Shown: positions 27,453 through 35,496 of the stretch, piece by piece
Layout: every line of letters begins with the position of its first letter
Position numbering within the stretch: position 1 is the first letter of the stretch
Assembly (NCBI RefSeq): GCF_001578185.1
Contig: NZ_CP011008.1
Span: 3,252,001 to 3,316,000 of the forward strand
Source of the DNA: Peribacillus simplex
Lineage (GTDB): Bacteria; Bacillota; Bacilli; Bacillales; DSM-1321
Reading direction: 5' to 3'
DNA: 64,000 nucleotides
Position numbers and translations under genes: made by a program
Notes under the pieces: model-generated
Database searches by the model: none
Seen by the model: only the letters and a program-made list of their open reading frames with translations
Told to the model about the DNA's origin: nothing

Positions 27453-27821
27453 TTATGATAAAATCCGATCGATCTCCGCTTTTACATTATGAAGGATAAA
27501 TTCGACTGATTGGACATGACTTTTAAATCGCTTGTAACTGGTTTTAGGAAAGAATGCCTGAACGGCCACATCAGAAAGGTTATGAGCGGTTTGTTCGATT
27601 TGCTCGGGGAAAAGATGCTTAAACTCGGTTTCTTTCATCCACTCCTTCATTCCGTTTTCCCAATCGATGCATGAGGACCTGACCTGATCAGCAAACGGCT
27701 TGACTTCCGAAAAGAAATCCTTTTCCTTTTCTTCTTTGCGTACATCCTCATAGATATCATCCGCTTGGACCGTATATTTTATTAATTGTTCGGTTAATAG
27801 CTGCAGTTTCTCTTTTTGCAC
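27453..27821 (-). CDS. yppE: YppE family protein (DUF1798)
   Basis: A 122-aa all-helical soluble protein with charged coils (YEDVRKEEKEKDFFSEV) and a C-terminal FHSHV-type helix. It fits the small DUF1798 family of B. subtilis YppE in size and position, between yppG and yppC. The start is a GTG 8 nt after a CGGAGGA site. Function is unknown. Confidence 0.75.
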   Translation of the reverse strand: MQKEKLQLLTEQLIKYTVQADDIYEDVRKEEKEKDFFSEVKPFADQVRSSCIDWENGMKEWMKETEFKHLFPEQIEQTAHNLSDVAVQAFFPKTSYKRFKSHVQSVEFILHNVKAEIDRILS

Positions 27822-27891
27822 AATATATTCCTCCGCACATTTGTTTCCTCTTAGTATAATCCAGTTCTTTATAAAAGGAAATTCTATCGGC

Positions 27892-28167
27892 TTATACGTG
27901 CAATTCGGTGAAAACCTTGTGCTTTATAATTGGTTTTTCCAGAACAATGGAAAAGGAATGGTTTACACCTTCAGCATTCACCCAATAATCCTCGGCATTC
28001 TCAATGGCTTCCTGGACATTGTTAACCAATGTATATTGCTCTGCCCAAAGTTTGCACCTCACTGTATTTACAGTTTCCCCATATGAAATTTCCAAACGAT
28101 CCAGGCTGGTACTGATCTCAGCTATCATCCTTAATATTTCCTCTGTTGAGACACTTTTATTGACCAT
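27892..28167 (-). CDS. 91-aa conserved hypothetical
   Basis: A small soluble protein starting MVNKSVSTEEILRMIAEIS, with a predicted N-terminal helix and mixed C-terminal strands (NHSFSIVLEKP). A GGAGGG site 7 nt before the ATG and position in the yppG/yppE/yppC group support it. I do not recognise the family; B. subtilis has small genes yppF and yppD in this place. Confidence 0.6.
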   Translation of the reverse strand: MVNKSVSTEEILRMIAEISTSLDRLEISYGETVNTVRCKLWAEQYTLVNNVQEAIENAEDYWVNAEGVNHSFSIVLEKPIIKHKVFTELHV

Positions 28168-28349
28168 GCTGATCCCTCCATTCTATACGTGTACTATTCT
28201 TTTTTTTAGTAGAAAGCCCTTCAAGGTTGACAAAACTAGAAGGGAATCGGCAAAGAAAGTGCTATTCACTTAATTTATTATGCCCTTCGACAACAATGGC
28301 AGAATGAAGAATGGAGTTTTAAACAAAAATACAGACAGGAGGTGATTTT

Positions 28350-28463
28350 ATGCAGTCGAATGAAAGCAGACAGCAAGAAAACGAAAAACGACAAAAGCCG
28401 CCTACTAAAAAGGCAGGAACGGGAAACCCGAAACTTAGTGGGGAAAACCGCCCCTCAACGTAA
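28350..28463 (+). CDS. 37-aa basic small protein
   Basis: The frame starts at ATG (28350) 7 nt after a near-perfect AGGAGGTGA ribosome site. The product starts MQSNESRQQENEKRQKPP and ends NPKLSGENRPST, is polar, basic and Pro-rich, and has no hydrophobic segment. A strong terminator follows 22 nt after the stop. The composition is like small sporulation proteins, but I do not identify a family. It is convergent with yppC. Confidence 0.65.
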   Translation: MQSNESRQQENEKRQKPPTKKAGTGNPKLSGENRPST

Positions 28464-28485
28464 GGCATCAATACCTGTACAATTA

Positions 28486-28516
28486 ACAGGGAAGGCATAA
28501 TCGACGCCTTCCCTGT
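28486..28516. terminator. Terminator after the 37-aa gene and yppC
   Basis: ACAGGGAAGGC pairs with GCCTTCCCTGT around a 9-nt loop, followed by TTCCTTTT on the plus strand; yppC (minus) ends 7 nt away, so it may serve both. Confidence 0.85.
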
Positions 28517-28522
28517 TTCCTT

Positions 28523-29470
28523 TTAAAAAAACCACTTTTTGATCATTGCAGCGGTGTGCAGCTGCTTTTGTTTATGGTCATACCAATCGGTCAATTCCGG
28601 GTTTTCCTCCCATTTGGGTTCAATAAACCAATCTTTTTTAATCCTTTTATTCACATCCCATTGCACTGTCCCCCCTGCTTGATGATGAATCAATGGATAA
28701 ACTCCCCTCAGCATCGGGGTTTCATGGTACCTAGGCTTTTTTCGATATTGTTCGTAATCAAATCTAGCCCCGGTTGGTTCAGTCCTGCAGGAAAATTCAT
28801 AAAATAACGGAAACAAATCTTCAGAAAATAAAAGGCCGGCCAACCTTTTCCCCAATTCAATCCTTTTATCGATATTTCTAAAATTCGAAACGGACGAACC
28901 ATACAGCTTACCATTGCAGGTAGGAAATAATACAGTGCTAAAATGCATCCAGTCCTGCAGGAAAAATAATATAGAATGAAAAACGAAAGTTTGCTTTTTA
29001 ATAACAGGCTTTTCAATGACGTTTTGTTCATTTATTATAAGCGCAGTGACTAACTTTTCACGATTTCCATGTTTCCAAAAGGAATACCATTCGTTCGTCA
29101 TGAATTCAGTAATAAAAAAATAATGACATAAATGAAACATTGGACGCCCATACTTCGTCGAATAATGATAGAGAAGCAATTGAGGATACGCATCCTGGAA
29201 TATTCTCCAATTGGCTTCTTCATAAGTTAGGAATAGGTGATGCCTGTATTTAAGGCTAAGCAAATGGGAATACCATATTCCTTCAAGGTCACACATATTC
29301 CAGCCTGCATTTCTAGAAACCATCCCGGCTAAAAAAGACCATTGTATTTCTGGGTGGTTTCTGAAAAATTGTTCATATGCCTTTGTTCTTGATATATTAT
29401 CCCTATTCCCTTTCGCGGTTTGGACTTTTATGGAATGGAGCATTTGCTTTTCCGTATTCAACACTTGCAT
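28523..29470 (-). CDS. yppC: YppC family protein (DUF2515)
   Basis: A 315-aa protein lacking clear membrane segments but with several aromatic, His/Trp-rich stretches (FLAGMVSRNAGWNMCDLEG, YRHHLFLTYEEANW, PMLRGVYPLIHHQAGG). It matches the DUF2515 family YppC in length and in the conserved position divergent from recU. Function is unknown. The ATG follows AAGGATGG. Confidence 0.83.
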   Translation of the reverse strand: MQVLNTEKQMLHSIKVQTAKGNRDNISRTKAYEQFFRNHPEIQWSFLAGMVSRNAGWNMCDLEGIWYSHLLSLKYRHHLFLTYEEANWRIFQDAYPQLLLYHYSTKYGRPMFHLCHYFFITEFMTNEWYSFWKHGNREKLVTALIINEQNVIEKPVIKKQTFVFHSILFFLQDWMHFSTVLFPTCNGKLYGSSVSNFRNIDKRIELGKRLAGLLFSEDLFPLFYEFSCRTEPTGARFDYEQYRKKPRYHETPMLRGVYPLIHHQAGGTVQWDVNKRIKKDWFIEPKWEENPELTDWYDHKQKQLHTAAMIKKWFF

Positions 29471-29613
29471 CTATATGTCCATCCTTTCCATAGCGATTAA
29501 TTGTGACATTTAGTTGTACATAAATTCTATCGTTCAAAGAAACAATTCTTTTTATTCACATATTGGATTCTTTTTTTGCTAATATAGATAAGTGAAAAAA
29601 AGGAGGGGTAAAA

Positions 29614-30225
29614 GTGGCATTTCATTATCCCAATGGACGAAGATTTGTACCGCAGGCTTTGGAAGAAAAGAAAAGCCCACTAAAAAAAATCAGTTATAGC
29701 AACCGGGGAAAAACATTGGAAGACGATTTGAACGAAACCAATCAGTTTTATTTAGCACACGGCATTGCCGTCATTCATAAAAAACCGACGCCCATTCAAA
29801 TTGTTGATGTCCATTACCCGAAGAGAAGTGCTGCAGTCATTAAAGAAGCCTACTTCAAACAAGCATCGACCACCGATTACAATGGTGTTTATAAAGGAAA
29901 GTACATTGATTTTGAGGCAAAGGAAACGAAAAACAGCAGTTCGTTCCCTCTGAAAAATTTTCATGACCATCAAATTGAACATATGAAACACATCGTTCAG
30001 CATGACGGAATTGCATTTGTCATCATCCGGTTTTCCGCAATGGATGATATATATCTAATGGGTTCTGAACAACTTAGTTTTTATTGGAAGAGAATGAAAG
30101 ACGGCGGACGCAAATCTATAACTCTTCAAGAAGTTGAAAGCTGTTCACGAAAGATTACTCTTGGCTTTCAACCGAGAATTGACTATATTAAAGTAGTAGA
30201 TTCGCTCATCTCAGAAAATTTTTAG
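29614..30225 (+). CDS. recU: Holliday junction resolvase RecU
   Basis: A 203-aa protein with the RecU nuclease fold. Motifs include [17 protein letters not shown], the catalytic [15 protein letters not shown] region with the E-x-K element, and [10 protein letters not shown]. RecU cuts four-way junctions during recombination and chromosome segregation. It starts with GTG after an AGGAGGGG site. It lies 27 nt upstream of ponA; the recU-ponA operon is conserved in Firmicutes. Confidence 0.95.
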   Translation: MAFHYPNGRRFVPQALEEKKSPLKKISYSNRGKTLEDDLNETNQFYLAHGIAVIHKKPTPIQIVDVHYPKRSAAVIKEAYFKQASTTDYNGVYKGKYIDFEAKETKNSSSFPLKNFHDHQIEHMKHIVQHDGIAFVIIRFSAMDDIYLMGSEQLSFYWKRMKDGGRKSITLQEVESCSRKITLGFQPRIDYIKVVDSLISENF

Positions 30226-30252
30226 TTTTTTTAGAAAGGCAGGTTAGCTGTA

Positions 30253-32979
30253 ATGGCTGAAAAATATAATACTAGAGAAGAACGCCGAAAGCAGGGGCAG
30301 ACACAAAAAAAGGAACCGAACAAAGGTCCTAAGAAGCCAACCAATATGCTTAAGCGCATTTTCCTTATACTTGTTACAATCGGAATTATAGGCTTGGTTG
30401 GCGGAGGAGCTGCAATGGCTTACTTTATAAGCGATGCTCCAAAACTTGATGAAAAGCTTTTAAAAGATCCAGTCACATCCAAAATTCTCGATGAAAATGG
30501 TAAATTGCTAGCCGAAGTCGGAACAGAAAACCGGGATTATGTAAATTATGAAGACATTCCCAAACGAGTCGAAGATGCTTTCCTGGCTACGGAAGATTCA
30601 CGCTTTTATAAACACCACGGGGTGGATTTCTTGCGTCTGGGCAGTGCCGTCATAGCCAACTTCAAACACGGATTCGGCTCAGAGGGTGCAAGTACATTGA
30701 CGCAGCAGGTTATCAAGCGTTCTTATTTAACACCTGATAAGACCATTAAAAGGAAAGTCCAGGAAATGTGGCTAGCCATACAGCTGGAAAGAAAATATAC
30801 AAAACAAGAAATTTTCGAAATGTATGTGAATAAGATTTTCTTTGCAAATCGTGCAAACGGGATATTAACTGCTTCCCATACTTATTATGGAAAAGAACTA
30901 AGCGAATTGAAATTGAATGAAGTGGCCATGCTTGTAGGTTTACCGCAAAGCCCAAGCCGTTATAACCCTTATTTACACCCAGAACGCGCGAAAGAACGCC
31001 GTGATATTGTCCTTCACTTAATGAATAAACATGGATATATCACTGAACAGGAAATGAAAAATGCACAAAGCATCGATATAACAGAAGGACTTCAAGAAAT
31101 CGATAAAAGCAAAAAAGACACGACTGCTTATGATGCATTCATCGATTTGGTCATTGAGGAAGTCGGACAAATGGGTGACTATAACGTCTTTACCGATGGT
31201 TTGGAAATCCATACGACCATTGATAAAGATGCCCAAGAATATGTCTATAAAATGTTGAACGGTAATGAAATCATCAATTATCCAAGTAAAGATCTCCAAG
31301 CTGGAGTTACCTTAATAGATACTAAAACTGGTGAAATTAAAGCAGTTGGCGGCGGCAGGAACACGACGGTTAAACGCGGCTGGAATTATGCAACGGACGC
31401 CAAGCGTTCACCTGGTTCGACCATTAAGCCAATTCTGGATTATGGTCCTGCCGTAGAATATTTAAATTGGTCCACCTACCATCCAATCAAAGATGAGGAA
31501 TATACCTACAGTGATGGAACACCGCTTAAAAATGCTTCCGGGAGACATTATGGTACTGTAACAGCTCGCGAAGCACTAGCACGGTCATTAAATATCCCTG
31601 CCTTAAAGACGCTTCAAGCAGTCGGCTTGGACCGGGCGCGTGATTTTGCCGTTGACCTTGGCATGCCTTTCAAGAATGAAATAAGTGAATCTGCTGCAAT
31701 TGGAGGCGGTCAAGACGTTTCTACGCTTGAACTTGCCGGTGCATACAGTTCATTCGGAAACAACGGTATTTATAATAAACCGCATAGTGTGACAAAGATT
31801 GTTTTACGTGACAAAACCACCATCAAAAACAAGACGGAATCGAAACCGGTCATGAAAGATTCCACGGCTTTCATCGTGACGGACATGTTGAAGAGCGTCA
31901 TTAAAGAACCTTATGGAACAGGAAGGCTAGCCAATATACCTAATCTTCCAGTAGCCGGTAAAACGGGTTCAACCAATTTCACGCCTGACCAGCGTGCACG
32001 GAACAACATCCCAGCCTCCGGTGTAAAAGATAGCTGGATGGCGGGTTATACAACCAATTATACAGTCGCAGTATGGGCTGGATATGATAATGCACCAGGC
32101 AATAAAATGGAATATCTTGGCGATTCATCTCAAAGGATCCCTAAATCAATTTTCAAGAACTTGATGGAACATATGGCTCAGTCAAAAGAAACGAAAGACT
32201 TTAATCAACCTGACAGTGTTGTGAAGGTTGGAATCATAAAAGGTTCCAATCCAGCTGTTAAAGCCAATCAATATACACCAAGCGATAAAATCACTTATGA
32301 ATATTATGTTAAAGGTCACGAGCCAACACAAGTGACGACAGAATATGAGAAAGTCGATTCACCTGGCATTAACGCTTCTTACGATAAGGAAAGTAATGAA
32401 ATCAATCTATCATGGTCATATCCTAAAGGTAATGCCAAATTCGAGGTTATGATGTCCGTTGATGGCGGAGCACAGAGCGTGTTAAAAAAATCGAAGGATA
32501 CTAGTTTAACGATCCCTAATCCAACCCCTGGAAGTAAATATACTTTCTCAGTGGTAGCCATAGTGGATAACCAACAAAGTGATCCTGCCAGTACATCGGT
32601 CGAAATCCCTGCAGAAGCGGAAGATCCTAAGGGTACTGACGAGGAGATTAAAGATCCGGCAGAGGGTGAAAATCCGGAACAAGAAACTCCTGCTGAAGGT
32701 GAAAAAGATAAGCAAGACGAAGATAAAAATAACAACGGCAACAATGGCAACGGCAGTGGAAATGAAAATGGAATTGATAATGGAAACACTGATAATAATG
32801 GAAATGGAAACAATCCTGATGATGGAAAAGGCAATAAGGATGATGAAGACGTTGGAGGTGGGGATATTGTCACCGACCCTGGGACTGTAGAAGAAGAAAA
32901 ACCAGGCGAAACCCCTGACCCTATCCCGGCTCCTGAACCAGAAAAAGAGAAAGACAAGGATAAAGAAAACAAAGATTAA
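30253..32979 (+). CDS. ponA: Class A penicillin-binding protein 1 (PBP1A/1B)
   Basis: A 908-aa bifunctional murein synthase. A cytoplasmic basic N-terminus and one TM helix (about residues 37-57) precede the GT51 glycosyltransferase domain (EDSRFYKHHGVD, GASTLTQQ, RKVQEMWLAIQLE). The transpeptidase domain has the active Ser389 in SPGSTIKP, then SLN and GKTGSTNF. A fibronectin-III-like domain follows (about 715-790). The last 110 residues are disordered, with an acidic/Lys part, an Asn/Gly-rich core and a Pro/Glu-rich end. B. subtilis PonA has a shorter tail of similar type. It is co-transcribed with recU. Confidence 0.95.
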   Translation: MAEKYNTREERRKQGQTQKKEPNKGPKKPTNMLKRIFLILVTIGIIGLVGGGAAMAYFISDAPKLDEKLLKDPVTSKILDENGKLLAEVGTENRDYVNYEDIPKRVEDAFLATEDSRFYKHHGVDFLRLGSAVIANFKHGFGSEGASTLTQQVIKRSYLTPDKTIKRKVQEMWLAIQLERKYTKQEIFEMYVNKIFFANRANGILTASHTYYGKELSELKLNEVAMLVGLPQSPSRYNPYLHPERAKERRDIVLHLMNKHGYITEQEMKNAQSIDITEGLQEIDKSKKDTTAYDAFIDLVIEEVGQMGDYNVFTDGLEIHTTIDKDAQEYVYKMLNGNEIINYPSKDLQAGVTLIDTKTGEIKAVGGGRNTTVKRGWNYATDAKRSPGSTIKPILDYGPAVEYLNWSTYHPIKDEEYTYSDGTPLKNASGRHYGTVTAREALARSLNIPALKTLQAVGLDRARDFAVDLGMPFKNEISESAAIGGGQDVSTLELAGAYSSFGNNGIYNKPHSVTKIVLRDKTTIKNKTESKPVMKDSTAFIVTDMLKSVIKEPYGTGRLANIPNLPVAGKTGSTNFTPDQRARNNIPASGVKDSWMAGYTTNYTVAVWAGYDNAPGNKMEYLGDSSQRIPKSIFKNLMEHMAQSKETKDFNQPDSVVKVGIIKGSNPAVKANQYTPSDKITYEYYVKGHEPTQVTTEYEKVDSPGINASYDKESNEINLSWSYPKGNAKFEVMMSVDGGAQSVLKKSKDTSLTIPNPTPGSKYTFSVVAIVDNQQSDPASTSVEIPAEAEDPKGTDEEIKDPAEGENPEQETPAEGEKDKQDEDKNNNGNNGNGSGNENGIDNGNTDNNGNGNNPDDGKGNKDDEDVGGGDIVTDPGTVEEEKPGETPDPIPAPEPEKEKDKDKENKD

Positions 32980-32987
32980 CTATTAAA

Positions 32988-33009
32988 CGTCTAAGCTAAA
33001 TGCTTAGAG
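32988..33009. repeat. Left copy of duplicated terminator palindrome
   Basis: The 22-nt CGTCTAAGC-TAAAT-GCTTAGAG is a hairpin just after ponA. It matches 33457-33478 at 20 of 22 positions in direct orientation. The pair flanks the IS remnant like a target duplication. Confidence 0.65.
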
Positions 33010-33024
33010 CAGTTTGTAGACAAA

Positions 33025-33058
33025 AAGGTTTCGGAATGAGTACATTCCGAAACCTTTT
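33025..33058 (-). terminator. Hairpin at 3' side of IS remnant
   Basis: AAGGTTTCGGAATG pairs with CATTCCGAAACCTT around a short loop, with A and T runs outside. It probably terminated the transposase transcript and may now stop ponA read-through. Confidence 0.7.
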
Positions 33059-33126
33059 TCATTTTTTATTGGATTTGAAGCAGTTATAGAGAAAGACCTT
33101 TTCTGGCCCTCGGCACCCAGTTGGCC

Positions 33127-33245
33127 ATCGCGAATACAAAAGGTATGTTTAATGAATGTCAGTTTGTACAAATAACTGGATCTATACTTAGGCGTCCTAC
33201 CTTGGAATACTTTCACCTCAAGTTCTTCTTTTAAAACAAAAAAGA
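33127..33245 (-). pseudogene. Transposase 5' fragment, IS1182-like
   Basis: Minus-strand bases here align with the transposase gene at 63417-63680: the leader TTTTGTTTTAAAA, CTTGAGGTGA, then GTAGGACGCC-AAGTAT-GATCCAG and ACTGACATTCATT. The translated fragment KLTFIKHTFCIRD matches KLTFIQYTFGIRS of the other copy. Sequence for about the first 45 codons is deleted, a 1-bp loss shifts the frame, and the rest is gone. Confidence 0.75.
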
Positions 33246-33283
33246 CTGTTGGCAAACGGGGTTCTGTCTAAATGTTAAAACAA

Positions 33284-33389
33284 AGTTGATTGGAACGGGT
33301 GTGCGTGACACCTGCGGGAAAAGCGTGTCCAATGGAGACCCCGGGCGGACCTCCCGCGGAAAGCGGGTTCCCTACGTTCCAATCAATGT
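33284..33389 (+). repeat. GC-rich intergenic repeat, copy R2
   Basis: Starts GTTGATTGGAACGGG and ends ACGTTCCAATCAATG, with internal CACCTGCGGGAAAAGCG, GGAGACCCCGGGCGG and CGCGGAAAGCGGG. It is shorter and more rearranged than R1 and R3 and its two ends are inverted repeats. The GTTGATTGG end faces the transposase fragment. Confidence 0.8.
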
Positions 33390-33410
33390 TTAAATTACAA
33401 ACCCTCAAAA

Positions 33411-33455
33411 AAACTGTAGACAAACTCAATTTTTTATCGAGTTTGTCTACAGTTT
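33411..33455. terminator. IS-end hairpin
   Basis: AAACTGTAGACAAACTC (33411-33427) and its 17-nt complement (33439-33455) flank an A/T loop. The related hairpin at 63187-63217 sits at the same place in the other element. It likely blocks outside transcription from entering the transposase. Confidence 0.75.
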
Positions 33456-33456
33456 G

Positions 33457-33478
33457 CGTCTAAGCTAAAAGCTTAGAC
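33457..33478. repeat. Right copy of duplicated terminator palindrome
   Basis: CGTCTAAGCTAAAAGCTTAGAC, a near-perfect palindrome containing the ypoC stop codon, repeats the hairpin after ponA. Confidence 0.65.
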
Positions 33479-34009
33479 GTTTCTATTATTCTTATTTATG
33501 GTCATGAACTTCACATATAGTTTCTCAAATTCTCGGAACAACTCACTAAGTTGTCTATAAGAATGGAAAGAAGCGGGTCTTGCAAGGATGAAAGAAACCC
33601 TTTCAGCCGCGTTCACCGGAATATTATAAAAGGACTCTATTTGCACTCGGCAGTCACTCAATACCACTGGCTTTCCATGCATCCAGAAGACTGCATTTAA
33701 AAATAAACCGATACCCTGCTTCATGAGTCCCAAGGTCCTTCCCGCTTTTCGCTCTGAAAATAGTATGCTGCATTCAGTATCTATTCCCTTCCATTTTTCC
33801 AGTAGTTCCTTTATATGCATTGCCCCCTTGGTCCAAGGAGCATACGACACTACATTATTATAATAAAGTATCTCATACGGGAAAGCCTCGAATGGGATTG
33901 ATCCATTCCATCCTGTATAGCATTCTTTTTCCAAAATGGTTTCCTTTTCAGGGAAAAAGAACGGATGGTCCAATTCGGCCGGGACTTTTAATGATATGGA
34001 CTGCGTCAA
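33473..34009 (-). CDS. ypoC: YpoC family protein
   Basis: A 178-aa soluble protein with features of Bacillus YpoC: FPYEILYYNNVVSYAPW, GLMKQGIGLFLNAVFWMHG and RPASFHSYRQLSELFREFEKLY. Function is unknown. It starts with TTG in a TTGA overlap with the nth stop codon, after an AAGGAAAG site, so translation is probably coupled to nth. Its stop lies in the right-hand duplicated palindrome. Confidence 0.85.
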   Translation of the reverse strand: MTQSISLKVPAELDHPFFFPEKETILEKECYTGWNGSIPFEAFPYEILYYNNVVSYAPWTKGAMHIKELLEKWKGIDTECSILFSERKAGRTLGLMKQGIGLFLNAVFWMHGKPVVLSDCRVQIESFYNIPVNAAERVSFILARPASFHSYRQLSELFREFEKLYVKFMTINKNNRNV

Positions 34010-34662
34010 TTGGCTTCTTTCCTTTTCATTCTTTTTTTTCCTTCACGGCATACTTCTAGGAGTGGGCAGGTTTCACATCTTGGTGACTGTGCCTTGCAAT
34101 GATAGCGTCCAAAGAATATCAGACGGTGATGCGTAACGGACCATTCATCCTTCGGTATCTTAGCCATCAACGTTTTCTCAACATCGAGGACACTATCCTT
34201 CCAGCGGCATAATCCCAGGCGCTTGGAAAGCCTCTCTACATGGGTATCTACAGCTATCGCTGGCACATCATACGCAACTGAAACGACTACATTCGCCGTC
34301 TTTCTGCCCACGCCAGGCAATTTAACAAGCTCATCACGATCCCTGGGAACTTCTTTACCGTATTCTTCGATCAGCATTCGCGACAACTTTTGAATGTTCT
34401 TAGCCTTGTTACGAAACAAACCGATTGAGCGAATGTCATTTTCCAACTCTTCTACCGGAACGCTTATGTAATCCTCAGGCCTTTTATATTTTTGAAATAA
34501 ATCCTTCGTGACTTTATTCACTAATACATCCGTACATTGAGCTGACAGAGCAACAGCAATCACCAATTCAAATGGATTGGAGTGATTCAGTTCACAATGG
34601 GCATCTGGAAACATTTCACCCATTGTATCCAGACAATATCGAACTTGAGCTTTATTCAACAT
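34006..34662 (-). CDS. nth: Endonuclease III
   Basis: A 218-aa base-excision repair DNA glycosylase/AP lyase. The helix-hairpin-helix is LPGVGRKTANVV with the catalytic lysine, followed by the aspartate in AVDTHVERLSKRLG. The C-terminal iron-sulfur cluster cysteines are in C-KAQSPRCETCPLLEVC. It removes oxidised pyrimidines. It follows dnaD by 22 nt and overlaps ypoC by 4 nt, forming asnS-dnaD-nth-ypoC as in B. subtilis. Confidence 0.95.
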   Translation of the reverse strand: MLNKAQVRYCLDTMGEMFPDAHCELNHSNPFELVIAVALSAQCTDVLVNKVTKDLFQKYKRPEDYISVPVEELENDIRSIGLFRNKAKNIQKLSRMLIEEYGKEVPRDRDELVKLPGVGRKTANVVVSVAYDVPAIAVDTHVERLSKRLGLCRWKDSVLDVEKTLMAKIPKDEWSVTHHRLIFFGRYHCKAQSPRCETCPLLEVCREGKKRMKRKEAN

Positions 34663-34684
34663 ATTGGTTCTCCTTCAATTTACA

Positions 34685-35380
34685 TTACTGCTCGAGCCAG
34701 TTATAAAAGGGCACATCTTTCAATGGTTGTGCAGTTTCCGTTTTTCGGTCCCTCTTTTGATGCACTCTAAATTTTTTTCCTTGCTCCCTTGCCTGTTCCA
34801 AGGTTTTAATTCCATTCTTTTTCCACTCGAACAAAATTCGATCAATGTATCGGAAATTCAATTTACCGGAAATGACTGACTCCCTAAGAGCTGTCTTAAT
34901 GATTTCAGGTTGATGGTCGTCCTCCATCCACATTGCCAATGTTTCACATTCAAATGGAGATAAAGGGCGGCCGAACTCCTGTTCAAAAATCGTATAAAGG
35001 CTCTCTCCCGCTTTTTGGACCTCAGCTGACTCTGACTGTTTCAAAGTTTTTAAGAAGCAGTCCATCATTTTTTCATAAAGTGGAGCCAACGAATATTTTT
35101 CCTGTCCGATTTCTTGACTTCCTTCAACCACCATTTCAACAAATCCCCTTTGAACCAAACGCTGGATTAAGAATAGACATTCCGTTTCCTGTAATGTCAT
35201 TCGGTCAGATAGTTGGGATGGTGCAGGGAAATGGTTACCTTTATCGATAAAGCTTTGCAATTGTAATAATAGGACCATTTCTTGTTCATTCAGTCCCATT
35301 GTCTTATAGTTAGTCAACAAAAAGGATGGAATCGTTATCGTTCCTTCCTTAAACCACGCATATAAATGTTCTTTATTCAT
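34685..35380 (-). CDS. dnaD: Replication initiation protein DnaD
   Basis: A 231-aa protein with an N-terminal winged helix (residues 1-100) and the C-terminal DDBH2 domain ending with IDRILFEWKKNGI, including the YxxxIxxxW-type motif. DnaD acts with DnaB and DnaI in helicase loading at oriC and in restart. The ATG at 35380 lies 9 nt after AGAGGTG; the GTG at 35392 lies within that site. It is followed by nth. Confidence 0.94.
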   Translation of the reverse strand: MNKEHLYAWFKEGTITIPSFLLTNYKTMGLNEQEMVLLLQLQSFIDKGNHFPAPSQLSDRMTLQETECLFLIQRLVQRGFVEMVVEGSQEIGQEKYSLAPLYEKMMDCFLKTLKQSESAEVQKAGESLYTIFEQEFGRPLSPFECETLAMWMEDDHQPEIIKTALRESVISGKLNFRYIDRILFEWKKNGIKTLEQAREQGKKFRVHQKRDRKTETAQPLKDVPFYNWLEQ

Positions 35381-35496
35381 GTTATTGGACACCTCTGATT
35401 AAGTATAACATGAATATGGCTCCCCTAATAAGCTTATAATTTTAACAAAAAACGGTTATCTGCCCAATATGGCAAGATAACCGCTTCATTACGAGA

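Larger units (their letters stand above)
33010..33456 (-). mobile_element. Decayed insertion sequence, IS1182-like
   Basis: A 447-bp remnant bounded by related ends: CAGTTTGTAGACAAA on the left and, read inward on the minus strand, CAAACTGTAGACAAACTC on the right. On the minus strand the order is end hairpin (33411-33455), repeat R2 (33284-33389), a broken transposase 5' region (33127-33245) and a terminator-like hairpin (33025-33058). The same order, end hairpin then repeat then transposase, is seen at 63180 on the plus strand, so both derive from one element type. Confidence 0.7.

Noticed and set aside
32379..32972. 197-codon minus-strand frame opposite the ponA tail
   Set aside because: A Ser/Pro/Phe-rich mirror of the low-complexity Asn/Gly/Glu codons of PonA, with no ribosome site.
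33004..33255. 83-codon minus-strand frame as an intact gene
   Set aside because: It contains a transposase fragment joined to unrelated sequence in a decayed element, so it is recorded as a pseudogene.
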